Source of the DNA: Hahellaceae bacterium | Lineage (GTDB): Bacteria > Pseudomonadota > Gammaproteobacteria > Pseudomonadales > Oleiphilaceae | DNA: 64,000 bases | Direction of reading: 5' to 3' | NCBI GenBank assembly: GCA_016744695.1 | Contig: JADGDV010000012.1 | Coordinates: forward strand, 28,611-92,610 | Part shown: piece by piece, positions 56,234-64,000 of the stretch | Layout of the letters: every line of letters begins with the position of its first letter | Position numbering within the stretch: the stretch's first letter is position 1 | The notes under the pieces: model-generated | The model's database searches: none | The model's input: the letters and a program-made list of their open reading frames with translations, nothing else | What the model was told of the DNA's origin: nothing | Position numbers and translations under genes: made by a program

Positions 56234-57133
56234 CTACCAAACCCGACCTTCATCATAATGATGATCCTCGCCTTTACGACGACGTTTGAAACGCTTATAT
56301 TCCCACTGGTACTGGGTTGGACACTGCCTAACACATAATTCAACTGAACGATTAAGTGCTGTCACCGAGCTTACTAAATCAGTCGAGGCTATTTCAGCTT
56401 CGGCCTTTTTAATAACTAATTTAAAACCTTCTCCATTAGGTAAGCGTTCAGAGTAAGTACAAAGTACCGTCGCACCGGTTTTTTCAACCAATTTAGAAAC
56501 CAGTTTCATGGTGTTCGCTTCAACACCAAAAAATGGTGCAAACTCACCACCACTGAACGGGGGCTCCTGATCAGGTAAAATACCCACAACCCCTCCTGAA
56601 CGAAGCAGTTTAAAAAGACGAAGTACACCACGCTTGTTGGTGGGCACTAACTCCGACCCGGCTCGCCCTCTGACCCCAGTCATATACTCATCAAGTTCTG
56701 CCACTTTAGGAGGCCGATAGAGTGCAGCCATATTAAACAGTGTTGAAAAATAAAGCCCTGTTAGCTCCCAGTTCCCCAAATGCGGGGCAAGCAGTATTAT
56801 TCCTTCATTGTTTGCTATGCCTTCATCAATGAATTCTTTGCCCTCTACAATTCTGTTCATGCCCAAACATTTATCAGTCGGCCACTCCCAAGCCATGCCT
56901 ATTTCCATAAATGTTTTACAGGTCTCTTGTAAGCTACGTCTCAACATTTTTTCGCGCTTATCATCAGATAATTCAGGAAAACATAACTTAAGATTAGTAT
57001 CCGTCACACGTACCTGATCGAGCTTAAACAGCCACATCAAGCGACCCAGGAATGCACCCACTTTTTGAACAGTTTGCAGCCTCAGACTGGCCATCACTTT
57101 AATAGCAAAAATAATTAAACGGGACTTAGTCAA
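56234..57133 (-). CDS. LpxL/HtrB-type lipid A acyltransferase
   Basis: A 299-residue lysophospholipid acyltransferase-family protein. An N-terminal hydrophobic segment anchors it to the inner membrane; the catalytic HX4E motif is HLGNWE (His118, Glu123), followed by ALYRPPK (near 137) and a GILPDQEP motif (near 189), all typical of LpxL/LpxM. It adds a secondary acyl chain, such as laurate, to lipid A. It corresponds in place to P. aeruginosa PA0011 near glyQS. Whether the acyl chain is C12 or hydroxylated cannot be read from the sequence. Confidence 0.92.
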   Translation of the reverse strand: MTKSRLIIFAIKVMASLRLQTVQKVGAFLGRLMWLFKLDQVRVTDTNLKLCFPELSDDKREKMLRRSLQETCKTFMEIGMAWEWPTDKCLGMNRIVEGKEFIDEGIANNEGIILLAPHLGNWELTGLYFSTLFNMAALYRPPKVAELDEYMTGVRGRAGSELVPTNKRGVLRLFKLLRSGGVVGILPDQEPPFSGGEFAPFFGVEANTMKLVSKLVEKTGATVLCTYSERLPNGEGFKLVIKKAEAEIASTDLVSSVTALNRSVELCVRQCPTQYQWEYKRFKRRRKGEDHHYDEGRVW

Positions 57134-57341
57134 AATATCTCTCTACTTTATTCAACACAAAAACACATAGATTAACGTAAGAATTTGCCTAAAAAATGGA
57201 AAGCACGCACTGATAGGCTAACCTTATATAGGTTATCAAACGACTCAGAAAACGACTAGTCTGCATGGATAAAAAATACATGGAACACAATAAAAATATC
57301 CTCGTGTTGCCGTCATTAAAGGCTACAGGAGAGTCTCTCTG

Positions 57342-60300
57342 ATGACGGACTTCCACCATGCTGACAATAACAATGATGATAATATCTATCACAAGCCAGT
57401 AGACACTCAACCAACAAAAAACCACTTGCTTGAAAACCAGTTGATATTCTGGTTTCTATTATTATCACTACTACCATTAGTCATTGTCGCCTGGGTTAGT
57501 TACCAACAAGCTAATAACAGCCTTTCTCAAGCAGCCACTGAAGAGCTCGAGCTGTCAGAACAACTTAACAGGAACTTTATTCAAAATTGGTTTGATTATC
57601 GATTTATGGATTTAAGGGTGCAGGCAAAAACAAGAAACAATGCTCAGCTTCTCACTTCATTAATTGAAGGGCTTACGATAAGTGGAACGTCACCAAAGCA
57701 GTATATTAAAAGTAATGACTGGGTACGTAGAACCACAGATTTACAAAATGACCTTATTAACCTTAACCAGCACTATGACTATATTTATGACGTATTCCTG
57801 ATAGACAATGAAGGCAATATTCTTTACTCAATAGCTAAAGAAGATGACCTAGGAAGCAATCTTTTTTATGGGCCCTATAAAAACACACTTTTTGCAGCAA
57901 CGGTCAGTCAGTCTTTAATAACAGAACAAATGCTATTTTCTGACCTTGAACGCTATGACCCCTCAAATAATATAATCAGTGGTTTTTTAACCGCGCCATT
58001 ATTAGGTGAGTCCGGTAAAAAAATAGGCGTTTTCGCCATTCAAATACGAATGGACCGACTTATTTCTTTTTTTACTGATAGTAAACAGCGCCTTATTACC
58101 AGCTACTTAATGGGCAGTGACGGTCTTCTACGTACACCTATAAATGGTCAAGAAGACGAACTACTCAATCGTAGAGTCGAAACAGAGCAATTTCGACGAT
58201 GGAAAACAACACACTCAGACGACATGCATGAACAAGCCTTTGAATATGTAGGGCCAGATGGAAAAGAGGTGATAGGCATTCACTACACGGTAGATATTGC
58301 CAATATATCCTGGATTATTATCAGCGAAATTGAGGTAACAACCGCCCTTAAAGAAGCCATCTGGTTGCGCAACATCATGATATTATTAGTCTTTATCACA
58401 GGCTTCCTCGTTGTTTGCATGGCCATTTACCAATCAAGACGAATAACTCAACCTATCATTAAACTTGCCAATGCCAGCATGTCTGTTGCTGCTGGCGAAC
58501 TGGATCAGCATGTAGAAGTTTCTGTCAACAATGAAATAGGCAGACTCGCAGATGCGTTTAACCATATGTTATCAATGCGTAAAATTCATGAGCAAGCGCT
58601 TGAACAAAGCACCGCCGAATCTCATCAGGCATTAGATCGACTGGCTGAACAGCGAGCTGCGTTAAACGAGCATGCCATTGTTACCATCACTGATGTAAAA
58701 GGCACCATCATTTATGTTAACGAAAAATTTATTCAAATCAGTGGATATTCTCGCGTAGAACTCATCGGCAAGAACCACAGAATGGTAAACTCAGGACTAC
58801 ACGATAAGGCGTTCTTTAAAGGCCTATATCATAACATTGCTAATGGTAATGTATGGCATGGAGAAATTTGCAATAAAGCCAAAGAGGGACACCTTTATTG
58901 GGTAGATGCCACTATTGTTCCCTTACCTGGGAAAGACGGGAAGCCTGTAAATTATATTGCCATTCGTACTGATATAACTGAGCGAAAAAAGACTGAGTTT
59001 TCACTCCTTGAGGCAAAAGAAGCCGCAGAAATTGCCGTTAAGGCCAAAAGTGAATTTCTGGCAAGCATGAGTCATGAAATTAGAACGCCAATGAATGGCG
59101 TACTCGGCATGCTTGGCTTGCTTCTTAATAGTGAGCTCTCAGATAAACAACGTCATAAAGCATCTCTGGCCCAATCAAGTGCTCAATCGCTGCTAGCGCT
59201 CATTAACGATATTCTGGATTTTTCAAAGGTGGAAGCAGGAAAACTTGAGCTGGAAACAATGGATTTTAACCTTCGCAGTCTACTAGGAGAGTTTGCTGAA
59301 GCCATGGCGCTGAGAGCTCAGGAAAAAGGGCTCGAAATGGTTCTGGATGTGACTCAGGTTGAACATTCAACCGTGCAGGGGGACTCTGGTCGACTTCGTC
59401 AAATACTCACTAACATTGTGGGCAACGCCATAAAATTTACCCAAACAGGTGAAATTGTTATTCGTACAGGACTCAAAGAAACAACCGATAACAATATGGT
59501 TTTCTTTTGCTCAATCAAAGATACCGGCATTGGCATTCCTAAAGAAAAGCAAGCTAAGTTGTTTGATGCCTTCACTCAGGTAGATGCCTCAACCACCCGA
59601 AAATACGGGGGTACAGGGCTTGGTCTATCTATAGTTAAAAGACTCTGTGAACTTATGGGGGGGGGTATTAGTGTAAGCAGTAAACCCGGTAAAGGTGCCT
59701 ATTTTGAATTTACTATTACCTTGCAAACCAGTAATTACTCAAGTCCTGTAATCCCTACCATTAATATGAATGAGTTGAACCTTCTGGTAGTGGATGACAA
59801 CAAGACTAATCGAGAAGTATTAATTGGTCAGTTGGAACACTGGGGGGCAAAAGTAACAGAAGCAGAAAGTGGATCCTCTGCGTTAGCTTGCTTATATGAA
59901 CGAGCAAAGCAATCAATAGAGCCTCCTTTTGATGTTGCCTTTCTAGATATGCAAATGCCCGGAATGGATGGCGCAGAACTAGGAAAAACCATTAGGTCGG
60001 ACACTCGCTTTAACAATATGAAAATGGTCATGATGACTTCTATGAATCATCGTGGAGATGCCAAGTTTTACGCTGACCATGGTTTTAATGCTTACTTCCC
60101 AAAACCCGCCACCACCTCAGACTTATTTGATGCACTAGCCGTAGTGGTTGATGGAGGGGAAGCCTTACGTAACGCTGGCCCGTTAGTTACTCACGACTAT
60201 TTACAAACATTAGATCACAGCCATTCATCAAAATGGCCAGACAATACAAGACTCTTACTGGTAGAAGATAACCGTATTAACCAAGAAGTAGCACAAGGCG

Positions 60301-61061
60301 TATTAGAAAACCTTGAACTAAAAGCTGATATTGCTGGAGATGGCTTCGAAGCTCTGCATGCCCTGAATGAAGCCCCTAGCAAAAACCCTTATACCTTGAT
60401 ATTAATGGACTGCCAGATGCCAGAAATGGATGGCTATGAAGCCAGCCGCAACATTCGAGCAGGCAAAGCAGGTAGCCGAAATCAGTCAATTCCTATTATC
60501 GCCATGACAGCCAATGCAATGAAGGGCGATAAAGAAAAATGTCTGAAAGCGGGTATGAACGATTACCTCACTAAACCAATAGACCCAGACGCATTAAATA
60601 GCATTATGGATAAATGGCTAGGGGAATCCCCCAAACCCTCCATCACGCTAAAATCAATTGATAACTTAATGGATTCAAACATGACAAACACCTGCGAAGA
60701 GGGTTCCCAAATATGGGATAAAGCTGCCGTATTAAAACGATTAGGCGGCAAAGAAAAATTTCTTCATAAACTACTCACACTATTCGCCAGCGATACCTCT
60801 CAACGCATTGAAGAGTTACAAAGTGCGGTTACTGAAGGGAATATAAACGACATCGCTAATCTGGCTCACACCATAAAAGGAAGCGCAGCGAATATCAGTG
60901 GTCTACAATTACAACAGTACTCAGCAGAACTGGAGCTAATGGCTAAAGAGGGAGAAAAAACAGGCATTGAACCACTAATGAAGAAAATAATTAATTCATA
61001 CCAGTTACTTAATAGCACCTTAGTTCAGTATCAAGAATCAGTAGAGGCTCCAAAAGAATGA
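57342..61061 (+). CDS. BarA-like hybrid sensor kinase with PAS and Hpt
   Basis: A 1239-residue kinase. Hydrophilic head (1-30), helix 1 (34-54), periplasmic Cache-like sensor (60-340; YIYDVFLIDNEGNILYSI), helix 2 (344-364), HAMP (364-415), PAS (435-550), HisKA with His578, HATPase (DTGIGIP near 729, GGTGLGLS near 756), receiver 1 with Asp869, receiver 2 with Asp1023 and Hpt with His1176. Its kinase-to-Hpt part is closely similar to the kinase at 33967-37269, including LVTHDYL-type linkers between receivers. It stands alone, inserted between the lpxL-type gene and ytoQ-glyQ. AGGAGA lies upstream of the ATG. Confidence 0.94.
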   Translation: MTDFHHADNNNDDNIYHKPVDTQPTKNHLLENQLIFWFLLLSLLPLVIVAWVSYQQANNSLSQAATEELELSEQLNRNFIQNWFDYRFMDLRVQAKTRNNAQLLTSLIEGLTISGTSPKQYIKSNDWVRRTTDLQNDLINLNQHYDYIYDVFLIDNEGNILYSIAKEDDLGSNLFYGPYKNTLFAATVSQSLITEQMLFSDLERYDPSNNIISGFLTAPLLGESGKKIGVFAIQIRMDRLISFFTDSKQRLITSYLMGSDGLLRTPINGQEDELLNRRVETEQFRRWKTTHSDDMHEQAFEYVGPDGKEVIGIHYTVDIANISWIIISEIEVTTALKEAIWLRNIMILLVFITGFLVVCMAIYQSRRITQPIIKLANASMSVAAGELDQHVEVSVNNEIGRLADAFNHMLSMRKIHEQALEQSTAESHQALDRLAEQRAALNEHAIVTITDVKGTIIYVNEKFIQISGYSRVELIGKNHRMVNSGLHDKAFFKGLYHNIANGNVWHGEICNKAKEGHLYWVDATIVPLPGKDGKPVNYIAIRTDITERKKTEFSLLEAKEAAEIAVKAKSEFLASMSHEIRTPMNGVLGMLGLLLNSELSDKQRHKASLAQSSAQSLLALINDILDFSKVEAGKLELETMDFNLRSLLGEFAEAMALRAQEKGLEMVLDVTQVEHSTVQGDSGRLRQILTNIVGNAIKFTQTGEIVIRTGLKETTDNNMVFFCSIKDTGIGIPKEKQAKLFDAFTQVDASTTRKYGGTGLGLSIVKRLCELMGGGISVSSKPGKGAYFEFTITLQTSNYSSPVIPTINMNELNLLVVDDNKTNREVLIGQLEHWGAKVTEAESGSSALACLYERAKQSIEPPFDVAFLDMQMPGMDGAELGKTIRSDTRFNNMKMVMMTSMNHRGDAKFYADHGFNAYFPKPATTSDLFDALAVVVDGGEALRNAGPLVTHDYLQTLDHSHSSKWPDNTRLLLVEDNRINQEVAQGVLENLELKADIAGDGFEALHALNEAPSKNPYTLILMDCQMPEMDGYEASRNIRAGKAGSRNQSIPIIAMTANAMKGDKEKCLKAGMNDYLTKPIDPDALNSIMDKWLGESPKPSITLKSIDNLMDSNMTNTCEEGSQIWDKAAVLKRLGGKEKFLHKLLTLFASDTSQRIEELQSAVTEGNINDIANLAHTIKGSAANISGLQLQQYSAELELMAKEGEKTGIEPLMKKIINSYQLLNSTLVQYQESVEAPKE

Positions 61062-61140
61062 GTAAACAAGCATAAATTATGATTTTCGAAAGCCTTTATG
61101 ACTTTATGCAGCAAGAAGCGTAAATAAGCGATAGAATATG

Positions 61141-61188
61141 TCCCCATTGATACTTACTACTTGAAAATATGAATTATTTTAATGGGGA
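61141..61188 (+). promoter_or_regulatory. Inverted repeat around the ytoQ ribosome site
   Basis: TCCCCATT (61141-61148) and AATGGGGA (61181-61188) are perfect inverted repeats 32 nt apart. The right arm contains the GGGGA ribosome site of ytoQ, so pairing would hide it. The long loop makes this only a possibility. Confidence 0.25.
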
Positions 61189-61193
61189 ACATC

Positions 61194-61646
61194 ATGGATC
61201 GCAGCATGAACTACAGCATCTATCTATCAGGCGAAATTCACAGCGACTGGCGTGAACAAATAGAAACAGGCATTAATGAAGCCGGCCTTGATGTCACTAT
61301 TTACAGCCCAATCACCCATCATGAGTCAAGTGATGACGTGGGCGTTAAAATATTAGGCGAAGAAGAAAAACCATTCTGGAAAGACCACAAAGCCGCTAAA
61401 ATAAATGCACTTCGCACCCAAACCTTAATCCAACGTGCCGATGTTGTTGTGGTGCGGTTTGGCGAAAAATACAAGCAATGGAATGCCGCTTTTGACGCCG
61501 GTATCGCCATTGGTTTGGGTATTCCCCTGATTGTTATGCATGACCCATCTCTGACACACCCATTAAAAGAAGTCGATGGTGCCGCGATGGCCGTAACAGA
61601 AACCCCTCAACAAGTGGTTGAAATTCTCAAATATATCAGCCAATAG
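61194..61646 (+). CDS. ytoQ: YtoQ-family protein
   Basis: A 150-residue protein of the YtoQ family, with the signature YLSGEIHSDWREQI near the start, FGEKYKQWNAAFDAG near 88 and HPLKEV near 125. The fold resembles nucleoside 2-deoxyribosyltransferases, but no activity is established. The ATG at 61194 is preceded by GGGGA; ATGs at 61182 and 61206 are also in frame. It lies between the hybrid kinase and glyQ. Confidence 0.88.
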   Translation: MDRSMNYSIYLSGEIHSDWREQIETGINEAGLDVTIYSPITHHESSDDVGVKILGEEEKPFWKDHKAAKINALRTQTLIQRADVVVVRFGEKYKQWNAAFDAGIAIGLGIPLIVMHDPSLTHPLKEVDGAAMAVTETPQQVVEILKYISQ

Positions 61647-61669
61647 TGCATAAATAACATTCAACCCGC

Positions 61670-61675
61670 TATAAT
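61670..61675 (+). promoter_or_regulatory. Candidate -10 element for glyQS
   Basis: A perfect TATAAT lies 62 bp upstream of the glyQ GTG, between ytoQ and glyQ. The -35 at 17-nt spacing (TGCATA, 61647-61652) is poor. The strength is unknown. Confidence 0.4.
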
Positions 61676-61736
61676 GTCGGGCTTTACATCAACCATACAA
61701 CTTTAATCATACAATAATCGAACTGGTGAACTTTCC

Positions 61737-62693
61737 GTGACGAGTCAAAACAAACCCGATACAAGTACCTTTCAGGGCCTGATTATCGCTCTCCAACAAT
61801 ATTGGGCAGAGCAGGGCTGTGTTGTTCTTCAGCCACTCGATATGGAAGTCGGTGCCGGCACCTTCCACCCAGCTACATTCTTGCGGGCTATTGGCCCGGA
61901 AACATGGAATGCAGCCTATGTACAGCCAAGTCGCCGCCCTACTGACGGTCGTTACGGTGAAAACCCCAATAGATTACAGCACTATTACCAGTTTCAGGTT
62001 GTACTTAAGCCATCTCCAGACAACATTCAGGAACTCTATCTTGAGTCCTTAAAAATGCTGGGTATTGACCCACTGGTTCATGATGTCCGTTTTGTAGAAG
62101 ATAACTGGGAATCTCCTTCATTAGGTGCCTGGGGTCTTGGTTGGGAAATTTGGCTAAACGGTATGGAAGTCACTCAGTTTACTTACTTCCAGCAAGTGGG
62201 CGGCCTTGAGTGTTTCCCTGTTACCGGCGAAATCACTTACGGACTAGAACGTATTGCCATGTACTTGCAAGGCGTTGATAGTGTATATGACCTGGTATGG
62301 GCTAAAGGCCCAGAAGGCGTCGTTACTTATGGCGATGTATTCCACCAAAACGAAGTTGAAATGTCGACTTACAACTTTGAACAAGCCGATGTTAAATCTT
62401 TATTTACTAACTTTGATACCTATGAAAGTGAAAGTAAGCGCTTAATTGATGAAGGGCTTCCTTTACCCGCTTATGAGCTAGTACTTAAGGCCTCCCATAC
62501 GTTTAATATGCTGGACGCACGTCACGCCATATCAGTGACGGAAAGACAACGCTTTATTCTTCGCATTCGCACCCTTTCTCGTGAAGTGGCGCAATCTTAC
62601 TTTGACCGAAGAAAAGAACTGGGCTTCCCTTTAGCACCAGAAGCACTAAGAAATGAAGTATTAGCCAGCCTGAAAGAAGGGGAGAGTAAATAA
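61737..62693 (+). CDS. glyQ: Glycyl-tRNA synthetase alpha subunit
   Basis: A 318-residue class II aminoacyl-tRNA synthetase subunit of the alpha2beta2 bacterial type. Motifs include [18 protein letters not shown] at the start, [14 protein letters not shown] (near 38), [19 protein letters not shown] (near 60) and [18 protein letters not shown] (near 169). It starts with GTG. It overlaps glyS by one base (TAATG). Length agrees with E. coli GlyQ (303). Confidence 0.97.
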   Translation: MTSQNKPDTSTFQGLIIALQQYWAEQGCVVLQPLDMEVGAGTFHPATFLRAIGPETWNAAYVQPSRRPTDGRYGENPNRLQHYYQFQVVLKPSPDNIQELYLESLKMLGIDPLVHDVRFVEDNWESPSLGAWGLGWEIWLNGMEVTQFTYFQQVGGLECFPVTGEITYGLERIAMYLQGVDSVYDLVWAKGPEGVVTYGDVFHQNEVEMSTYNFEQADVKSLFTNFDTYESESKRLIDEGLPLPAYELVLKASHTFNMLDARHAISVTERQRFILRIRTLSREVAQSYFDRRKELGFPLAPEALRNEVLASLKEGESK

Positions 62694-64000
62694 TGTCTGA
62701 TACAAACATGCCAGCTCAGGATTTTCTCGTTGAAATTGGTACCGAAGAGCTACCACCTAAGGCGCTTAAAAAATTATCACACGCTTTTTCAGACGGTATT
62801 CAACAAGGGCTGAAAGAAGCCAATATTGAAATGGGTTCTGTTGAATTATTTGCCGCACCACGCAGACTAGCCGTTCGTATTAATCAGTTGAATAATACTC
62901 AACCAGACAGCAAAATTGAAAAACGTGGCCCCGCAGCAAAAGCAGCCTATGATGCCGATGGCAACCCAACACGCGCACTAGAAGGCTTTGCCCGCTCATG
63001 TGGTGCCACCGTTGATCAGCTAGAAACAATGGAAACCAACAAGGGCGCCTGGTTAGTTTACCGTTCTGTTCAGGCAGGGCAAAAAACCATTGAATTACTA
63101 CCTGACATTATTAGTAAATCATTGTCTCAATTGCCGATTCCTAAGCGTATGCGCTGGGGTGCTAACCGAACTGAGTTTGTACGTCCGGTTCAGTGGATTA
63201 TTATGTTATCGGGCTCTAAGGTAATTGACTGCGAAATTTTAGGCCACAAAGCCAGTAATACAACCCGTGGTCATCGCTTTCATTGCAATCAAACACTCAC
63301 CATTAACACCCCTTCAGAATACGAAAACACCTTACTTGAAAAAGGGTATGTGATTGCCGATTTTGAAGTACGCCGTGAAAAAGTACGTGCTGGTGTTGTC
63401 GCTATTGCTGAAACCGTTAATGGCCAGGCGGTGATTGATGAAGGCCTATTAGATGAAGTGACCGCGCTGAACGAATGGCCTGTTCCTCTTATTGGTCGCT
63501 TTGAAGAGCGTTTCCTTGAAGTCCCTTCTGAAGCATTAATATCATCAATGAAAGAGCACCAAAAGTACTTTCATGTAGTCGACTCAAATGGGAAAATGCT
63601 GCCTAATTTTATTACCCTCAGTAATATTGAGAGTAAAGATCCGGCGCAGGTTATTTCAGGTAACGAAAAAGTAATCAGACCTCGTTTAGCCGATGCAGCG
63701 TTCTTCTTTGAAACCGATAAAAAAGAAACTCTTGAAGCCCGTGTTGAAAAACTTAAGTCTATTGTTTTCCAGAGACAGCTTGGCACTATTTATGACAAAG
63801 TTCAGCGCACATCAGGCCTAGCAGGAAAAATTGCTAATGCAATTGATGGTGATGAGCAACTGGCAAAGCGCGCAGGCTTATTATTAAAATCTGATCTCGT
63901 GTCTGAAATGGTACTGGAATTCACCGACCTTCAGGGCATTATGGGTATGTACTACGCCCGCTTTGATGGTGAAGCAGAAGAGGTAGCAACTGCACTGAAC
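62693..64000 (+). CDS. glyS: Glycyl-tRNA synthetase beta subunit (partial)
   Basis: The first 436 residues of a protein of about 690; the frame stays open to the right edge. The N-terminus DFLVEIGTEELPPKALK and the later blocks VELFAAPRRLAVRI, MRWGANRTEFVRPVQW and KEHQKYFHV are typical of GlyS. The ATG overlaps the glyQ stop in TAATG, so translation is coupled. The beta subunit binds tRNA. Confidence 0.97.
   Translation, partial: MSDTNMPAQDFLVEIGTEELPPKALKKLSHAFSDGIQQGLKEANIEMGSVELFAAPRRLAVRINQLNNTQPDSKIEKRGPAAKAAYDADGNPTRALEGFARSCGATVDQLETMETNKGAWLVYRSVQAGQKTIELLPDIISKSLSQLPIPKRMRWGANRTEFVRPVQWIIMLSGSKVIDCEILGHKASNTTRGHRFHCNQTLTINTPSEYENTLLEKGYVIADFEVRREKVRAGVVAIAETVNGQAVIDEGLLDEVTALNEWPVPLIGRFEERFLEVPSEALISSMKEHQKYFHVVDSNGKMLPNFITLSNIESKDPAQVISGNEKVIRPRLADAAFFFETDKKETLEARVEKLKSIVFQRQLGTIYDKVQRTSGLAGKIANAIDGDEQLAKRAGLLLKSDLVSEMVLEFTDLQGIMGMYYARFDGEAEEVATALN

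Overview
The window is a continuous stretch of gammaproteobacterial chromosome, moderately AT-rich by eye and densely coded on both strands. The right half carries a housekeeping block whose order (aroE, hemF, tsaC, dprA, LysM/TsaP-like gene, then divergently def, fmt, rsmB, trkA, trkH; further on an LpxL-type acyltransferase and glyQ-glyS) follows the origin-proximal block I recall from Pseudomonas aeruginosa and related Pseudomonadales/Oceanospirillales-type bacteria. A prlC-yheV pair, a PA4642-type gene and a split pqiA point the same way. The desaturase/ferredoxin-reductase pair, patatin lipase, OMPLA, alkylsulfatase and stand-alone PomA/PomB-type stator genes fit a motile, lipid- or surfactant-using, probably marine, gammaproteobacterium. 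I cannot name the species from sequence alone. No tRNA, rRNA, insertion sequence, prophage or CRISPR array was found.

Layout. 1-6.0 kb: envelope lipid functions (pqiB end, two half-size PqiA proteins, pldA, a giant AsmA/DUF748 protein). 6.1-13.4 kb: promoter plus ferredoxin reductase-desaturase operon, patatin lipase, HD phosphohydrolase, lone molybdopterin oxidoreductase. 13.5-17.6 kb: lipoprotein and VOC protein, queE-queC, an unknown membrane protein, a DEDDh exonuclease. 17.6-26.1 kb: a five-gene signalling operon holding a tandemly duplicated pair (DISM-type hybrid kinase + small four-helix membrane protein) and a single-domain response regulator. 26.3-30.8 kb: unknown lipoprotein, small protein, serine hydrolase, HD-GYP phosphodiesterase. 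30.8-38.4 kb: alkylsulfatase, AraC-type regulator, BarA-like hybrid kinase, and a LOV-like/GGDEF protein with both modules degenerate. 38.6-44.4 kb: unknown protein, yheV, prlC, gamma-carbonic anhydrase, PA4642-like protein, PomAB-like stator. 44.5-64 kb: the housekeeping block, interrupted by an unknown basic protein (55.5 kb), a second BarA-like hybrid kinase (57.3 kb) and ytoQ.

The window is strikingly rich in phosphorelay proteins: four large hybrid kinases in two paralogous pairs. The most novel-looking system is the duplicated kinase/membrane-protein cassette at 17.6-26.1 kb, in which the downstream kinase has lost exactly the Hpt domain that its paralogue keeps. Three families of palindromic intergenic repeats recur between genes (28.0 and 42.3 kb, perhaps 6.0 kb; 50.1 kb; 27.5 and 55.5 kb).
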